From: Novosphingobium terrae | GTDB lineage: Bacteria > Pseudomonadota > Alphaproteobacteria > Sphingomonadales > Sphingomonadaceae | DNA length: 64,000 nt | Reading direction: 5' to 3' | Assembly: GCF_017163935.1 (NCBI RefSeq) | Contig: NZ_JABVZR010000001.1 | Location: forward strand, 4,092,001-4,156,000 | Shown: positions 18,187-28,055 of the stretch, one piece after another | Position numbering within the stretch: position 1 is the stretch's first letter | Layout: every line of letters begins with the position of its first letter | Made by a program: the position numbers and the translations under genes | Notes under the pieces: model-generated | Told to the model about the DNA's origin: nothing | Databases searched by the model: none | What the model saw: only the letters and a program-made list of their open reading frames with translations

Positions 18187-19185
18187 ATGACCCAGCCCAC
18201 CACCGATGTCATCGCCATCGGCAATGCCATCGTCGATGTGATGGCCCCCTGCGCGGATGCCCTGATCGAGGAGCTGGGCCTCTCGCGCGGCGGCATGACT
18301 CTGGTCGACGCGGACCAGGCCAAGGTGCTCTATGATGCCATGGGCCCGGCGCGCGAAATCTCCGGCGGCTCGGCAGCCAACACGCTGGCCGGTCTGGCCC
18401 TGCTGGGTGCCAAGTGCGCCTTCATCGGTCAGGTCGCCGAAGACCAGTTGGGCGAGGTTTTCGCCCATGACATTCGCTCGGGCGGCATCTCCTTCGACAC
18501 GCCCGTCGGCCCCGCCAACCCGCCCACGGGCCGCTGCCTGATCTTTGTGACGCCCGACGGCCAGCGCACCATGAACACGTTCCTTGGCGCCAGCCAGTTC
18601 CTGCCCGCCAGCGCGCTGGACGACAAGGCCATCGCCGACGCGCAGGTCCTGTACCTCGAAGGCTACCTCTGGGATCCCGAGGAACCCCGCAACGCCATGC
18701 GTCGCGCCATCGCCGCCGCCAAGAACGCCGGTCGCAAGGTGGCCTTCACCCTCTCGGCCGTCTTCGTGATCGACCGCCATCGCGACGATTTCAACGCCCT
18801 GATCAATGAGGGCCTGATCGATATCCTCTTCGCGAACGAGGAAGAACTCGCCGCGCTGACCGGCATCGAAGATTGCCACGAAGGCCTCGCTTCGCTTACG
18901 GGCAAGGTGCCCACCGTGGTGGTGACACGCGGCTCGCAGGGCGCGCTGGCCGTGTCCGAAGGGCAGCAGGCTCAGGTTGCCGCCCAGCCCATCGAGCGCG
19001 TGGTGGACACCACCGGCGCTGGCGATCTCTTCGCTTCAGGCTTCCTCTTCGGTCTCGTGCGTGGGCGTTCTCTGGAGGATTCGCTGACTCTGGGCTCGAT
19101 CTGCGCAGCCGAGATCATCAGCCATTTCGGCGCTCGTCCCGAGGTGGATCTGAAGGCTTTGGTTTCCGAAAAGATCGGGGCCTAA
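18187..19185 (+). CDS. PfkB-family carbohydrate/nucleoside kinase (adenosine kinase-like)
   Basis: 332 residues from the ATG at 18187, preceded by AGGAAAGG; the longer open frame upstream has no coding character. Ribokinase-fold hallmarks: GNAIVDVMA at the start, GGSAANTLAGLALLGAKCAFIGQV, and the catalytic DTTGAGDLFASGFLFGL with the anion hole and base. Alphaproteobacterial proteins of this type are usually annotated as adenosine kinase; the exact substrate is not provable here. Repeat copy C begins 16 bp after the stop. Confidence 0.9.
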   Translation: MTQPTTDVIAIGNAIVDVMAPCADALIEELGLSRGGMTLVDADQAKVLYDAMGPAREISGGSAANTLAGLALLGAKCAFIGQVAEDQLGEVFAHDIRSGGISFDTPVGPANPPTGRCLIFVTPDGQRTMNTFLGASQFLPASALDDKAIADAQVLYLEGYLWDPEEPRNAMRRAIAAAKNAGRKVAFTLSAVFVIDRHRDDFNALINEGLIDILFANEEELAALTGIEDCHEGLASLTGKVPTVVVTRGSQGALAVSEGQQAQVAAQPIERVVDTTGAGDLFASGFLFGLVRGRSLEDSLTLGSICAAEIISHFGARPEVDLKALVSEKIGA

Positions 19186-19201
19186 GGTTTGAAAGGGAAA
19201 G

Positions 19202-19436
19202 TGCGAGGGGGTTACCCCCTCGCGCTCCCATAACGTCTTCCGACGATAGGGCAGGGGCGCCCGATCTTTGCGCCTCGGCTCTCCACCTGCGTGACCTTAA
19301 GCGCCGCAGGCTTTCAAGCTCATGATGATAGCGCAATGTTGGCAAACCCTGCCTGCGGCGCAGCGACGTTGCTCTGTCGCCGAACCCGAAGCGTGAGGCA
19401 GACATTAAAGGGAGCGCGAGGGTTATGACCCTCGCA
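19202..19436 (+). repeat. Structured intergenic repeat, copy C (REPIN-like)
   Basis: 235 bp. The left palindrome is GCGAGGGGG/CCCCCTCGC; the right is GCGAGGGT/ACCCTCGC with loop TATG preceded by GGGAGC. Internal features are CGTCTTCCGACG and the long inner stem ending GCCTGCGGCGCAGCGACG. It starts 16 bp after the kinase stop. Its right end faces a small plus-strand gene 90 bp away and not a minus-strand stop. Confidence 0.85.
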
Positions 19437-19526
19437 TCATTTTTTCCCTTTAACCCCTTAAACACCCGGCTGCTCTACCGTCCTGCCGTATACGCATAGA
19501 ATGCCTGAGCGCAGGAGGCACAACCC

Positions 19527-19724
19527 ATGGCCATTTCCACGAGTTCGGTGACGTCGAGCACGATCACCCGGACCCAGTATGATTCGCAGCCGCAGCAGCT
19601 TCGCGCGCAGCCTGAGCAGAAGACTCAGGCGCAGAAAGAAACCGAAGCCCCGGCGCCGAATTACAACAGCGATCTCAACCTGCCGAATGACGGCACCGGG
19701 GCCAGCTACAGCTTCCTCGTCTGA
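19527..19724 (+). CDS. Small hypothetical protein, 65 residues
   Basis: A small open frame with an excellent ribosome site (GCAGGAGG, 7 bp before the ATG), which is the main support. The product is polar and Ser/Thr/Gln/Glu-rich, low in complexity, probably disordered, with no signal peptide and no known domain. It converges on purD. It may be a conserved small protein, but no family is recognised. Confidence 0.5.
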   Translation: MAISTSSVTSSTITRTQYDSQPQQLRAQPEQKTQAQKETEAPAPNYNSDLNLPNDGTGASYSFLV

Positions 19725-19735
19725 TCAGCGTGTAA

Positions 19736-21025
19736 TCAGCCTTCCGCCTCACGCGCCACTTCGCGCCAGCCGATATCGCGGCGGCAGAACAGGTCGGGCG
19801 CGGTGATGGCATCCACGGCGGCATAGGCGGCTTTCTGCGCCTCTGTCACAGTCGCACCCGTCGCCGTGACGTTCAGCACACGACCGCCATTGATGGTCAG
19901 TGTGCCTTCCGACAAAGCCGTGCCCGCGTGGAAGACCTTAGCACCCGTGGCCTCGGCCTTGTCGATGCCCTTGATGGTGCCGCCCTTCTTGGGTGTTTCG
20001 GGATAGTTCTGCGCGGCCAGCACCACCGTCAGCGCGGTGTCCTTGCTGAACACCGGCGGCTTGGCAGAGGCCAGCTCGCCCGTGGCGCAGGCCAGCAGCA
20101 GCTCGGCCAGGTCCGACTGCAGGCGGCTCATCATCACCTGCGTTTCGGGGTCGCCGAAGCGGGCGTTGTATTCGATCAGGCTCGGGCCGTTGGCGGTCAG
20201 CATCAGCCCGGCGAAGAGTACGCCGCAATAGGGCGTTCCCTCGGCGGCCAGCGTGCTGACGGTGGGGGCGATGATGCGCTCCATCACCTCGGCTTCCAGT
20301 TCGGGCGTCAGCACGGGGGCGGGGGAGTAGGCGCCCATGCCGCCAGTGTTGGGGCCGGTGTCGCCTTCGCCCACGCGCTTATGGTCCTGAGCACTGGCGA
20401 AGGCCATGATGCTGGTGCCATCGGTGAGGGCGAAGAAGCTGGCTTCCTCGCCGGTCATGAACTCCTCGATCACGGCTTCGGCGCCCGCCGAGCCGAAGCG
20501 ACCGGCGAAGATGTCCTTCACGGCGGCGACGGCCTCATCCATCGTCATGGCGACGGTGACGCCCTTGCCGGCGGCGAGCCCATCGGCCTTGATCACCACG
20601 GGCGCGCCGAAACGCTCCAGAGCAGCCATGGCGTCGGCCTCGCTGGAGACGCGCTCGTAACCGGCGGTGGGGATGCCCGCGCGGGCGCACAGATCCTTGG
20701 TGAAGCCCTTGGAGCCTTCCAGCTGGGCCGCTTCCTTCGAGGGCCCGAACACCGGCACGCCCGCCGCGCGCAGCGAATCGCCAAGGCCATCGACCAGCGG
20801 CGCTTCGGGGCCGACGACCACCAGACCGATGGCCTGCAGGTGGCAGAAGGCGACCACGGCATCATGGTTCGTCACATCCAGCTTCACGCATTCGGCGTCT
20901 TGCGCGATGCCCGGATTCCCGGGCGCGGCGAAGAGCTTTCCACCGCTACGCACCGCTTGGGATTGCGCCAGCTGCCACGCCAGCGCATGTTCGCGCCCGC
21001 CCGAGCCCAGGAGAAGGATGTTCAT
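19736..21025 (-). CDS. purD: Phosphoribosylamine-glycine ligase
   Basis: 429 residues, the standard length. The second step of purine synthesis joins phosphoribosylamine and glycine using ATP. ATP-grasp features are visible: [17 protein letters not shown] at the N-terminus, [18 protein letters not shown], and [14 protein letters not shown] with metal-binding residues. Its ATG (21025-21023) overlaps the divergent xseA ATG within CATG. Confidence 0.97.
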   Translation of the reverse strand: MNILLLGSGGREHALAWQLAQSQAVRSGGKLFAAPGNPGIAQDAECVKLDVTNHDAVVAFCHLQAIGLVVVGPEAPLVDGLGDSLRAAGVPVFGPSKEAAQLEGSKGFTKDLCARAGIPTAGYERVSSEADAMAALERFGAPVVIKADGLAAGKGVTVAMTMDEAVAAVKDIFAGRFGSAGAEAVIEEFMTGEEASFFALTDGTSIMAFASAQDHKRVGEGDTGPNTGGMGAYSPAPVLTPELEAEVMERIIAPTVSTLAAEGTPYCGVLFAGLMLTANGPSLIEYNARFGDPETQVMMSRLQSDLAELLLACATGELASAKPPVFSKDTALTVVLAAQNYPETPKKGGTIKGIDKAEATGAKVFHAGTALSEGTLTINGGRVLNVTATGATVTEAQKAAYAAVDAITAPDLFCRRDIGWREVAREAEG

Positions 21026-22514
21026 GCCCGCTTACCCGCCTTATGCCGATGATGATGGTCCTGGCGGGCTGGTAGCGAAGCAGACGCCCGGGGACAACGC
21101 AGAGGCGCTCTCCATCACCGAGATTTCCGCGCTTTTGAAGCGAACGGTGGAAGATCGCTTCGGTTTTGTGCGGGTGCGGGGTGAATTGTCGGGCGTGAAG
21201 CGCGCGGCATCGGGCCATTTGTATCTGGCGCTGAAGGATGAGGGCGCGCGTCTGGATGGCGTGATGTGGAAGGGCAGCGTGGCGCGTCTGGGCTTTCTGC
21301 CCGAGGATGGCGTGGAGGTGATCGCCACCGGCAAGCTGACCACCTATCCGGGCCGCTCGAACTATCAGATCGTCATCGAACGCATGGAGATCGCGGGCGA
21401 GGGCGCTTTGCTGGCCTTGCTGGCGAAGACTAAGGCGCGGCTTGAGTCGGAGGGGCTGTTCGCCTCGGAGCGCAAGCGGGCGCTGCCCTTTCTGCCGTGC
21501 GTGATCGGCGTGGTGACATCGCCTACCGGCGCAGTGATCCGCGATATTCTCCACCGTCTGGCCGACCGCTTTCCCAGCCATGTGATCCTCTGGCCGGTGC
21601 TGGTGCAGGGGCAGGGCGCGGCGCAGCAGGTGGCCGCGGCGGTGCGCGGCTTTGGTGCCTTGGAGCCCGGTGGCCCGGTGCCTCGACCCGATGTGCTGAT
21701 CGTCGGGCGCGGCGGCGGCAGCATCGAGGATCTGTGGTGCTTCAACGAGGAAGAGGTGGTGCGCGCCATCGCCGAAAGCCCGATCCCCGTGATCAGCGCC
21801 GTCGGCCATGAAACCGACACGACTCTGGCCGATTTCGCTGCCGACCGCCGCGCGCCGACCCCCACTGCCGCCGCCGAAATGGCTGTGCCGGTGCGTGAGG
21901 ATCTGCTGGATACGGTCGGCGAATTTGGGCTGCGTCAGCGCCGTGCGGTGACGCGCGGGCTCGATCTGGCGCGTGAACGCCTGTCGGTGCGGGCGCAGCG
22001 TCTGCCCTCGGCCCGCACGCTGCTGGAAGAGCCGACGCAGGCTCTGGATGAAGCGAGTGAGAGGCTGCGTCGCGGTCTGGCCGGGCGGGCGCAGGTGGCG
22101 GGGGGGCAGTTGCAGCGCGTCGCCGGGCGGCTGTCGCTGCCGTTGCTGGCAGCGCGGCTGGAGCGGGCGCGCGAAAGGCTGGCCGCTCAGCGTTTGAACC
22201 CCGCGCTGCTCACGGCGCGATTGCGTGAGGACGGGCGGCGGCTCGATGGCGTGGCCCGCGTGATGGCCAGTCTTAACCCTGACGCGATGCTGGCGCGGGG
22301 CTATGTGCGGGTGACCGGCGCGGATGGCCGCACGCTGGTGGGCAGCTCCCAAGCCTCGACCGAGGCGCGGCTGACTCTGCACTTCCGAGACGGTCTGCTC
22401 GATGTTGCGCCACTGGATTCAGAGGTTTCGCCGCAGCGCGCGGCCCCTCGCAAGGCGCCTGTGCGTCGCAGCGAATCACCGGAAAAGCCCTTACAGGACG
22501 ACCTGTTCGGCTGA
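21024..22514 (+). CDS. xseA: Exodeoxyribonuclease VII large subunit
   Basis: 496 residues. I chose the ATG at 21024 because AGGAG lies 10 bp upstream; the ATG at 21018 is too close to it and no other ATG precedes the conserved [19 protein letters not shown]. An N-terminal OB-fold ([28 protein letters not shown]) is followed by the nuclease core ([69 protein letters not shown]) and a coiled-coil region. The complex with XseB, not in the window, degrades single-stranded DNA. The start overlaps divergent purD. Confidence 0.96.
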   Translation: MPAYPPYADDDGPGGLVAKQTPGDNAEALSITEISALLKRTVEDRFGFVRVRGELSGVKRAASGHLYLALKDEGARLDGVMWKGSVARLGFLPEDGVEVIATGKLTTYPGRSNYQIVIERMEIAGEGALLALLAKTKARLESEGLFASERKRALPFLPCVIGVVTSPTGAVIRDILHRLADRFPSHVILWPVLVQGQGAAQQVAAAVRGFGALEPGGPVPRPDVLIVGRGGGSIEDLWCFNEEEVVRAIAESPIPVISAVGHETDTTLADFAADRRAPTPTAAAEMAVPVREDLLDTVGEFGLRQRRAVTRGLDLARERLSVRAQRLPSARTLLEEPTQALDEASERLRRGLAGRAQVAGGQLQRVAGRLSLPLLAARLERARERLAAQRLNPALLTARLREDGRRLDGVARVMASLNPDAMLARGYVRVTGADGRTLVGSSQASTEARLTLHFRDGLLDVAPLDSEVSPQRAAPRKAPVRRSESPEKPLQDDLFG

Positions 22515-22563
22515 CGCGCCCGATGGCATTGGAGCGCGGCGCCAAAGATGTTAGTAAGGTTAG

Positions 22564-22764
22564 ATGTTGATGAATTCTGCCGAACGTATCGCCGTCTTGC
22601 GTTATGAGCCCAGTGGATTCCGTATGGTCAGCCCGGGCAGCCATGTTGTGTGCGCCGTGACGGGTGAGAAGATCCCGCTCGACTCCCTCCGTTACTGGAG
22701 CGTCGAGTGGCAGGAAGCCTATGCCAGCCCGGAGATCGCCACGAAGCGCATGCTGGGCTTGTGA
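22564..22764 (+). CDS. DUF2093 family protein
   Basis: 66 residues, the usual size of this alphaproteobacterial family. YEPSGFRMVSPGSHVVCAVTGEKIPLDSLRYWSVEWQEAY contains the family's CAVTG and YWSV..QEAY blocks. Function unknown. It overlaps the following peptidase gene by 4 bp (GTGA), so the two are probably made together. Confidence 0.85.
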   Translation: MLMNSAERIAVLRYEPSGFRMVSPGSHVVCAVTGEKIPLDSLRYWSVEWQEAYASPEIATKRMLGL

Positions 22765-23600
22765 TCTCCCGCCGCGGGGCGCTGGCCGGGTTAGGACTTA
22801 GCCTGATCCCTGCGCAGCTGAGGGCTGCGGGTCTGACAGCTCCCCCTTTGGCCAATCCCACCGGCGTGCTGATGCAAGGTGGCTGGGCGCGGGGGCAGGT
22901 CGCCGGAAAGCCGCGCCTGACGCTGGGCAGCCAGACGGTCGATTACGATGCGGATGGCCGTTTTTTCCTCGCCTTTGATCGCGATGCGCAGCCCACGGCG
23001 ACGCTGACCGCCGATTATGGCACCGCCGGTATCAGCAGTCGCACCTTGGCCATCGCGCCGCGCGCCTGGCCGATCGAGCATATCGATGCTCCCTTCCATC
23101 CCCCCGCCGTGCCCGATGAGGCCTTTGCGAAACTCCGGGCGACGGAAGTGGCACGAATCGAGGCTGCCCGCGCGCAGGTGACGGGCGCCACGGGCTGGCG
23201 GCAGGCCTTTATCTGGCCCGCGCATGGCCGGATTTCCGGGCGTTTCGGATCTCAGCGCATCTATCGCGGCACGCCGGGCGCCTATCACAGCGGGCTGGAC
23301 ATCGCGCCGGGCGCCGGGGTGACCTATGTCGCGCCCGCCGATGGTGTGGTGGTACTGGCGGCTTCGGCCCCCTTCACGCTGGAGGGCAATCTGCTGATGC
23401 TGGACCATGGCATGGGGCTGAATTCGGCTTTCTTGCATGCGCAGCGTCTGCTGGTGCGTGAAGGTGACAGGGTGACTCAAGGGCAGCCGCTGGGTCTGGT
23501 CGGCATGACCGGTCGAGCCACTGGCCCCCATCTGCATTGGAGTCTGCGCTGGCGCGAGGCCCGATTGGACCCTTTGCTGATCCTGCCGCCGGCGGGGTGA
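22761..23600 (+). CDS. M23 family metallopeptidase (LytM-like)
   Basis: 279 residues from a GTG at 22761 that overlaps the upstream stop. The N-terminus VISRRGALAGLGLSLIPAQLRAAG has a twin-arginine pair before a hydrophobic stretch, so export by Tat or Sec is likely. The C-terminal LytM domain is complete for zinc: YHSGLDIAPG (HxxxD), and GPHLHWSLRW with the catalytic and ligand histidines. Such enzymes cut peptidoglycan cross-bridges or activate amidases. The N-terminal part (about residues 25-130) looks like a beta-rich accessory domain. Confidence 0.9.
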   Translation: MISRRGALAGLGLSLIPAQLRAAGLTAPPLANPTGVLMQGGWARGQVAGKPRLTLGSQTVDYDADGRFFLAFDRDAQPTATLTADYGTAGISSRTLAIAPRAWPIEHIDAPFHPPAVPDEAFAKLRATEVARIEAARAQVTGATGWRQAFIWPAHGRISGRFGSQRIYRGTPGAYHSGLDIAPGAGVTYVAPADGVVVLAASAPFTLEGNLLMLDHGMGLNSAFLHAQRLLVREGDRVTQGQPLGLVGMTGRATGPHLHWSLRWREARLDPLLILPPAG

Positions 23601-24083
23601 CCTTGCGGTTAATCCCGCAAAATCAGGGATTTTTCCTGTCAATTCGTCGAACGGGTCTTTTGTAGATTTTCGACAAATTTTTAAATCCACGATTTTACGC
23701 GAAAGAGCGGGCTCCCTCTCGGTTCTTACGGATTTTGGTAATTTTATATCAATGAATCGTCAAAAAACATCAGAAGGATGCGAAAATATGTCGCAAGCCT
23801 TCAGGTAAAATACCGGATTGCCCTTTGCGCCATCTTCACGGGAGTTGTGTTTTCTACATCTCGTTGTGACAGTTTCGCAACATTGTGACGCTTTTTTGCT
23901 GACAGCCATGTCAGCATCTTTTCGCACCACACGGGCTTTGCCATGAATGCACATCGTTCTTACGCGGCTCCTGGTCGCTTCGATCCCCGGGAAAGGGAAG
24001 AAGCGAGGGCAACCGGAGCCAGTCAAGCGTGAGAGCTACACCGTGAATGGCGGGGGCGCCATTCACTGGAACAGGGGTGAAAC
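23601..24083. other. 483-bp AT-richer intergenic region upstream of a TonB receptor
   Basis: No gene is supported. TTGCGG/CCGCAA at 23603-23620 forms a short hairpin just after the peptidase stop, followed by ATTTTT nearby, a weak terminator candidate. The rest is markedly richer in A+T than its surroundings and presumably holds the receptor promoter; I see no convincing Fur or other operator. Confidence 0.5.
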
Positions 24084-27000
24084 ATGAAAGTAGCATTTAG
24101 CAATGCGCTGCTGGGCAGCGCTGCGCCGCTCGTTCTCGGCGTGTGCCTGGTTTCCGGCACGGCCTTCGCACAGGATGCCGCCAAGCCGAACGAACCCAAG
24201 GCTGAAGAGGCTCAGACCATCGTGGTGACGGGCTCGATCCTGCGCCGCACCAATACCGAGACCGTTTCGCCGGTCACCACCATCACTGCCGATCAACTTG
24301 ACCAGCGCGGCATCAGCACAGTGCAGGAAGGCCTGCAGACGCTGGCCGCCAACAACGGTCCGGCGCTGACCAACAGCTTCACCGCCAACGGCGCCTTTGC
24401 TGCCGGTGCCTCGGCGATCTCGCTGCGTGGCCTGACCACCAACTCGACCTTGGTGCTGTTCGACGGTCTGCGCGCTGCTTACTATCCGCTGGCCGATGAC
24501 GGCTCGCGCAACTTCGTCGACCTCAACACCATCCCCGATGACATCATCGAGAAGGTGGACGTTCTGAAGGACGGCGCTTCCTCGGCTTACGGCGCCGACG
24601 CCATCGCCGGCGTTGTCAACATCAAGACCAAGCGTCAGTTCAAGGGTCTGTCGATCCGCGCTGAGGGCGGCATTTCCAGCCGTGCCGACGCCGGCTCGCA
24701 GCGGATCAGCATCACGGCTGGTAAGGGCGACATCGAGGAAAACGGCTACAACGCCTACGTCAGCGGTTTCTACTACCACTCGGCCGAGCTGTATAACCGC
24801 GATCGTCCCTATCCTTTCAACACCTCCAACTACGGCCGTCTGGGCAATGTCGCCTCGACCGGCGTGACGGGGGGTGTGAACGACAACGGCACCTACACGC
24901 AGGGCACGCCCACCAGCTCGATCTTCTACGTCCGTCCCTATGATGCGACGAACACCACGGCTGTGGCAGGCTCGCGCTTTGCCGCGCTCAACACGGCTCA
25001 GTGCCGCGGCACCAATTACACGCTGAACGCCACCGATCTGGCGGCCAATCCCACGGCGCCGACCACGGTTTGCGGCGTTGACTATACGGCTGCCTATGGT
25101 GTGATCCAGCCCGAGATCAAGCGTTACGGCGGTTCGGCCAAGGTCACGGCCAAGCTGAACGACACGATCGAGGCCTATGCCGAGTTCAACTTCCTGCAGA
25201 CCACTACGGATTACACCGGCCAGCCCGCCGTGATCCGCGGTAACGCGCCTGCCGGTATCTACTATCCGCAGTTCAGCAACTCCGCTGCTGCCGGCGGCGC
25301 CTACACGCTCAACTCGGGTATCATTGCTCTGCCGGTCTATGTTTGCGCCCGCGCTGCTGGCGTGTCGGCCGTGAACGTCAATGGCGTGCCCACCGTTCCG
25401 GGCTGCACTGCCGCCAATGGCACGCTTAATCCGAACAACCCCTATGCCGCTCAGGGATATGTTGCCCGTATCCAGGGCCGCGATCTGAGCAGCGTGACCT
25501 ACAACGAAACGCGCAACCGTACCTATCGCGGCGCCTTCGGCGTGTCGGGGCAGGTCACCGATGCGATCACCTTCGATGTGGGCGGTACCGCCATGCATGA
25601 CGATCTGCGTCGTCTGCAGCGCGGTTATGTCAACATCCAGCATCTGCTGGATGTGGTGGCTGACGGCACCTATAATTTCGTCAATCCCGCCGCCAACTCG
25701 CAAGCTGTGAATGACTATCTGAAGCCCGACAACATCACCAACGCGACTTCGGATCAGGTTCAGCTGCAGGCCAACATGGGCTTCAAGCTGGCCGACCTGC
25801 CCGGCGGCCCGCTGCAGGTGGCCATTGGTGGTTCGGAGCGCTATGAAGCGGTGAACGCTCCCAGCGGCAACAGCGACTTCAACGGCCCGACCCAGCGTTA
25901 CTTCACTCTCAATGCCTTCGGCACGGTAGGTAGCCGCTGGATTTCCTCGGCCTATGGTGAAATTTCGGCCCCTGTTGTGAAGTCGTTGGAGCTGACGGCT
26001 GCTGGTCGTTATGACCACTATTCGAGCGGTCAGAGCGCCTTCTCGCCCAAGGCCGGCTTCAAGTTCAAGCCGGTTCGTCAGGTGATGATCCGCGGCACCT
26101 GGTCGAAGGGCTTCCGCATCCCGTCCTTCGGCGAGGCGAACTCGCTGCCGACCACGGGCTATGTGACCAACCCGTCCAATGTGTTCAACGATGCCTATCT
26201 GGCTCAGTACACCAACCCGGCACTTGGCACGCCTTGTAACGTTGCCAACTTCGCAAAGGCTTGCCCTGCCTATCTGACGGCAGGTAGCTACGGCTACACT
26301 ACGCTGGCGACCCCGACCTTGAAGTCGGAAAAGTCGCGCAGCTTCACGCTGGGGGCGGTGTTCGAACCGGTGCGCAACCTGTCCTTCACTGTCGACTTCT
26401 ACGACATCAAGAAGGACCAGTTGATCACCGCGCCGCTGGCGGCGCCTGCGCTGATCGCTTACTACTCGGGTGGTGCGATCCCCGCCGGTTACACTGTCAC
26501 CGCCGATGGCCCGGATACGTCGGACGCTTTCGTGTCGCCCACGGCCAAGCCGCGCGCGGCTCTGGTTCTGGCTAATTTGATCAACGCCAACAGCCAGACG
26601 GTGCGTGGCATGGACTTCGAGGCGGAGTTCCGTCACAAGTTCAGCCACAATGTGACTTGGACCAGCTCGCTTGAAGCGGACTGGATCATGCTGCTCGAAA
26701 CAAAGTTCGCCGATGGCCATACCGAGCGCTATGATGGTACGCTGGGTAACTACAACCTGACCGCCGGTTCGGGCACGCCCAGCGTCAAGGGCACCTGGAT
26801 GAACACGCTGGAAATCGGCAAGGTGAAGATCACCGACACGCTGAACTACATCAGCGGTTACAACCTGTCGGCGATGGACCAGGGCGGTACCTACAAGGAC
26901 TGCAGCCTGCGTCCTTCCTATTGGTCGGCGTGCAACGTGAAGAGCCTGATCACCACCGACGTGAACGTGCAGGTGAAGGTCAATGACCAGTTCACTGTTT

Positions 27001-27140
27001 ACGGCACGGTCAACAATCTGCTCAACCAGATGCCGCCGATCGATCCGGTGACCTATGGTGCGCATGGCTACAACCCTGTGCAGGGCGGTACCGCCATTCT
27101 GGGCCGCTACTTCAAGGTTGGCGCGAAGGTGAACTTCTAA
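24084..27140 (+). CDS. TonB-dependent receptor, large
   Basis: 1018 residues. A signal peptide (about residues 1-29, GTAFAQ) precedes a TonB-box-like TIVVTGSILRR. The plug has ISLRGLTTNSTLVLFDGLRAAYYP, FVDLNTIPDDIIEKVDVLKDGASSAYGADAIAGVVNIKTKR; the barrel ends with ILGRYFKVGAKVNF. This plug pattern (VTGSRI-type start, GASSAYGADAIAGVVN) is typical of the large sphingomonad receptors associated with carbohydrate or aromatic compounds rather than siderophores. Substrate unknown, with no catabolic neighbours. A strong terminator follows. Confidence 0.92.
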   Translation: MKVAFSNALLGSAAPLVLGVCLVSGTAFAQDAAKPNEPKAEEAQTIVVTGSILRRTNTETVSPVTTITADQLDQRGISTVQEGLQTLAANNGPALTNSFTANGAFAAGASAISLRGLTTNSTLVLFDGLRAAYYPLADDGSRNFVDLNTIPDDIIEKVDVLKDGASSAYGADAIAGVVNIKTKRQFKGLSIRAEGGISSRADAGSQRISITAGKGDIEENGYNAYVSGFYYHSAELYNRDRPYPFNTSNYGRLGNVASTGVTGGVNDNGTYTQGTPTSSIFYVRPYDATNTTAVAGSRFAALNTAQCRGTNYTLNATDLAANPTAPTTVCGVDYTAAYGVIQPEIKRYGGSAKVTAKLNDTIEAYAEFNFLQTTTDYTGQPAVIRGNAPAGIYYPQFSNSAAAGGAYTLNSGIIALPVYVCARAAGVSAVNVNGVPTVPGCTAANGTLNPNNPYAAQGYVARIQGRDLSSVTYNETRNRTYRGAFGVSGQVTDAITFDVGGTAMHDDLRRLQRGYVNIQHLLDVVADGTYNFVNPAANSQAVNDYLKPDNITNATSDQVQLQANMGFKLADLPGGPLQVAIGGSERYEAVNAPSGNSDFNGPTQRYFTLNAFGTVGSRWISSAYGEISAPVVKSLELTAAGRYDHYSSGQSAFSPKAGFKFKPVRQVMIRGTWSKGFRIPSFGEANSLPTTGYVTNPSNVFNDAYLAQYTNPALGTPCNVANFAKACPAYLTAGSYGYTTLATPTLKSEKSRSFTLGAVFEPVRNLSFTVDFYDIKKDQLITAPLAAPALIAYYSGGAIPAGYTVTADGPDTSDAFVSPTAKPRAALVLANLINANSQTVRGMDFEAEFRHKFSHNVTWTSSLEADWIMLLETKFADGHTERYDGTLGNYNLTAGSGTPSVKGTWMNTLEIGKVKITDTLNYISGYNLSAMDQGGTYKDCSLRPSYWSACNVKSLITTDVNVQVKVNDQFTVYGTVNNLLNQMPPIDPVTYGAHGYNPVQGGTAILGRYFKVGAKVNF

Positions 27141-27167
27141 GGTTCGTCTCAAGCCTTGAAAAAATCG

Positions 27168-27198
27168 GGGGGTGGCCTGAGAGGGCTGCCCCCTTTTT
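27168..27198 (+). terminator. Rho-independent terminator of the TonB receptor gene
   Basis: GGGGGTGGCC (27168-27177) pairs with GGCTGCCCCC (27184-27193, one mismatch and one G-U), followed by TTTTT. Confidence 0.8.
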
Positions 27199-27220
27199 CT
27201 TTTTCAGATTTAGAGGTTAA

Positions 27221-27506
27221 GCAGGGGGCGTTACGCCCCCTGCACCCCCGTTATGTCTTCCGACGAAGCGAGGGTGAGGGCGGAAGCCTTGCGCGCCGGC
27301 TCTCTGTTGCGCTGCAGGATTCCAAATTCTGAGAGGTTTCGTGGAAGCGCTGGTATCGCTGCCTGCGGCGCTTTGCGTGGCGCAAGTGGAGAGGCTGGCG
27401 CACCGATGGGGTAGCCACTGCCATTTCGTCGGAAGGCGATCTGGGAGCGTGAAGAGCTGGAGCATTTCTGTTGAGAAATGCGACCAACAACGGGGCAGCC
27501 CTCGCA
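27221..27506. repeat. Structured intergenic repeat, copy D (rearranged, two left-type arms)
   Basis: About 286 bp between convergent genes. The left end belongs to a second class: GCAGGGGGCG/CGCCCCCTGC (27221-27243), then ACCCCCG and a TCTTCCGACG motif. The right end, read on the minus strand, is an expanded GCGAGGG hairpin with TTGTTGGTCGCAT and an inner CATTTCT/AGAAATG hairpin, then ACGCTCCC and again CTTCCGACG. Both arms are therefore left-type and face inward, unlike other copies. GCCTGCGGCGC remains in the centre. Confidence 0.75.
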
Positions 27507-27534
27507 TCTTTTCTCTTCCGGAATCCGCGCAAAC

Positions 27535-27570
27535 AAAAAGGCGCGGCAGGACGAACCTGCCGCGCCTTTT
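27535..27570. terminator. Bidirectional terminator downstream of rpmB
   Basis: A perfect 11-bp stem, GGCGCGGCAGG / CCTGCCGCGCC with loop ACGAA (27540-27566), is flanked by AAAAA on the left and TTTT on the right. It can terminate rpmB on the minus strand and readthrough from the plus strand. Confidence 0.85.
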
Positions 27571-27600
27571 GTGCTGGCGCTGAAACCTGCGTCGAGCCGA

Positions 27601-27891
27601 TCAGGCGGCGACGACAGCAGCCTTCTTCACTTCGCGCTTCACGCGCAGAGCGTTGCGGCTCAGCTTGCAGTCAGCCGTCTTCAGCAGCCAGTTATCCAGG
27701 CCGCCGACGTGCTCGACAGAGCGCAGGCCGTGCGTAGAAACGCGGAACTTGAAGCCACGATCCAGGGCTTCCGACAGCAGCGTGACGTTCTGCAGGTTAG
27801 GCAGGAAGACGCGCTTGGTCTTGTTGTTGGCGTGGCTGACATTGTGGCCAACCTGACGGCCCTTGCCAGTCAGTTCGCAAATACGGGACAT
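27601..27891 (-). CDS. rpmB: 50S ribosomal protein L28
   Basis: 96 residues. [34 protein letters not shown] is the L28 signature, and the length suits the longer alphaproteobacterial form, with an Ala/Lys tail. No zinc-binding CxxC pair is present, so it is the zinc-independent form. It is monocistronic with its own terminator. Confidence 0.97.
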   Translation of the reverse strand: MSRICELTGKGRQVGHNVSHANNKTKRVFLPNLQNVTLLSEALDRGFKFRVSTHGLRSVEHVGGLDNWLLKTADCKLSRNALRVKREVKKAAVVAA

Positions 27892-28055
27892 GATTCTCGC
27901 CTTCGAATTTCGTTACCGTTGCCGGAAGAATGGGCGCGCATAGCGATTCTACCCGGCTTGGTCAAGGTTTTGCACAGGCGAAGAATCGATTCGGTCCTCA
28001 CGCCGCTGGTGCGCGCTCTTGCCATGATGTAGGCGCTCGCGCTAGCCCCCTTGGC

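Noticed and set aside
24063..27152. 1029-residue open frame fully antisense to the large TonB receptor
   Set aside because: A shadow frame caused by the codon bias of the real gene; it has no recognisable domain.
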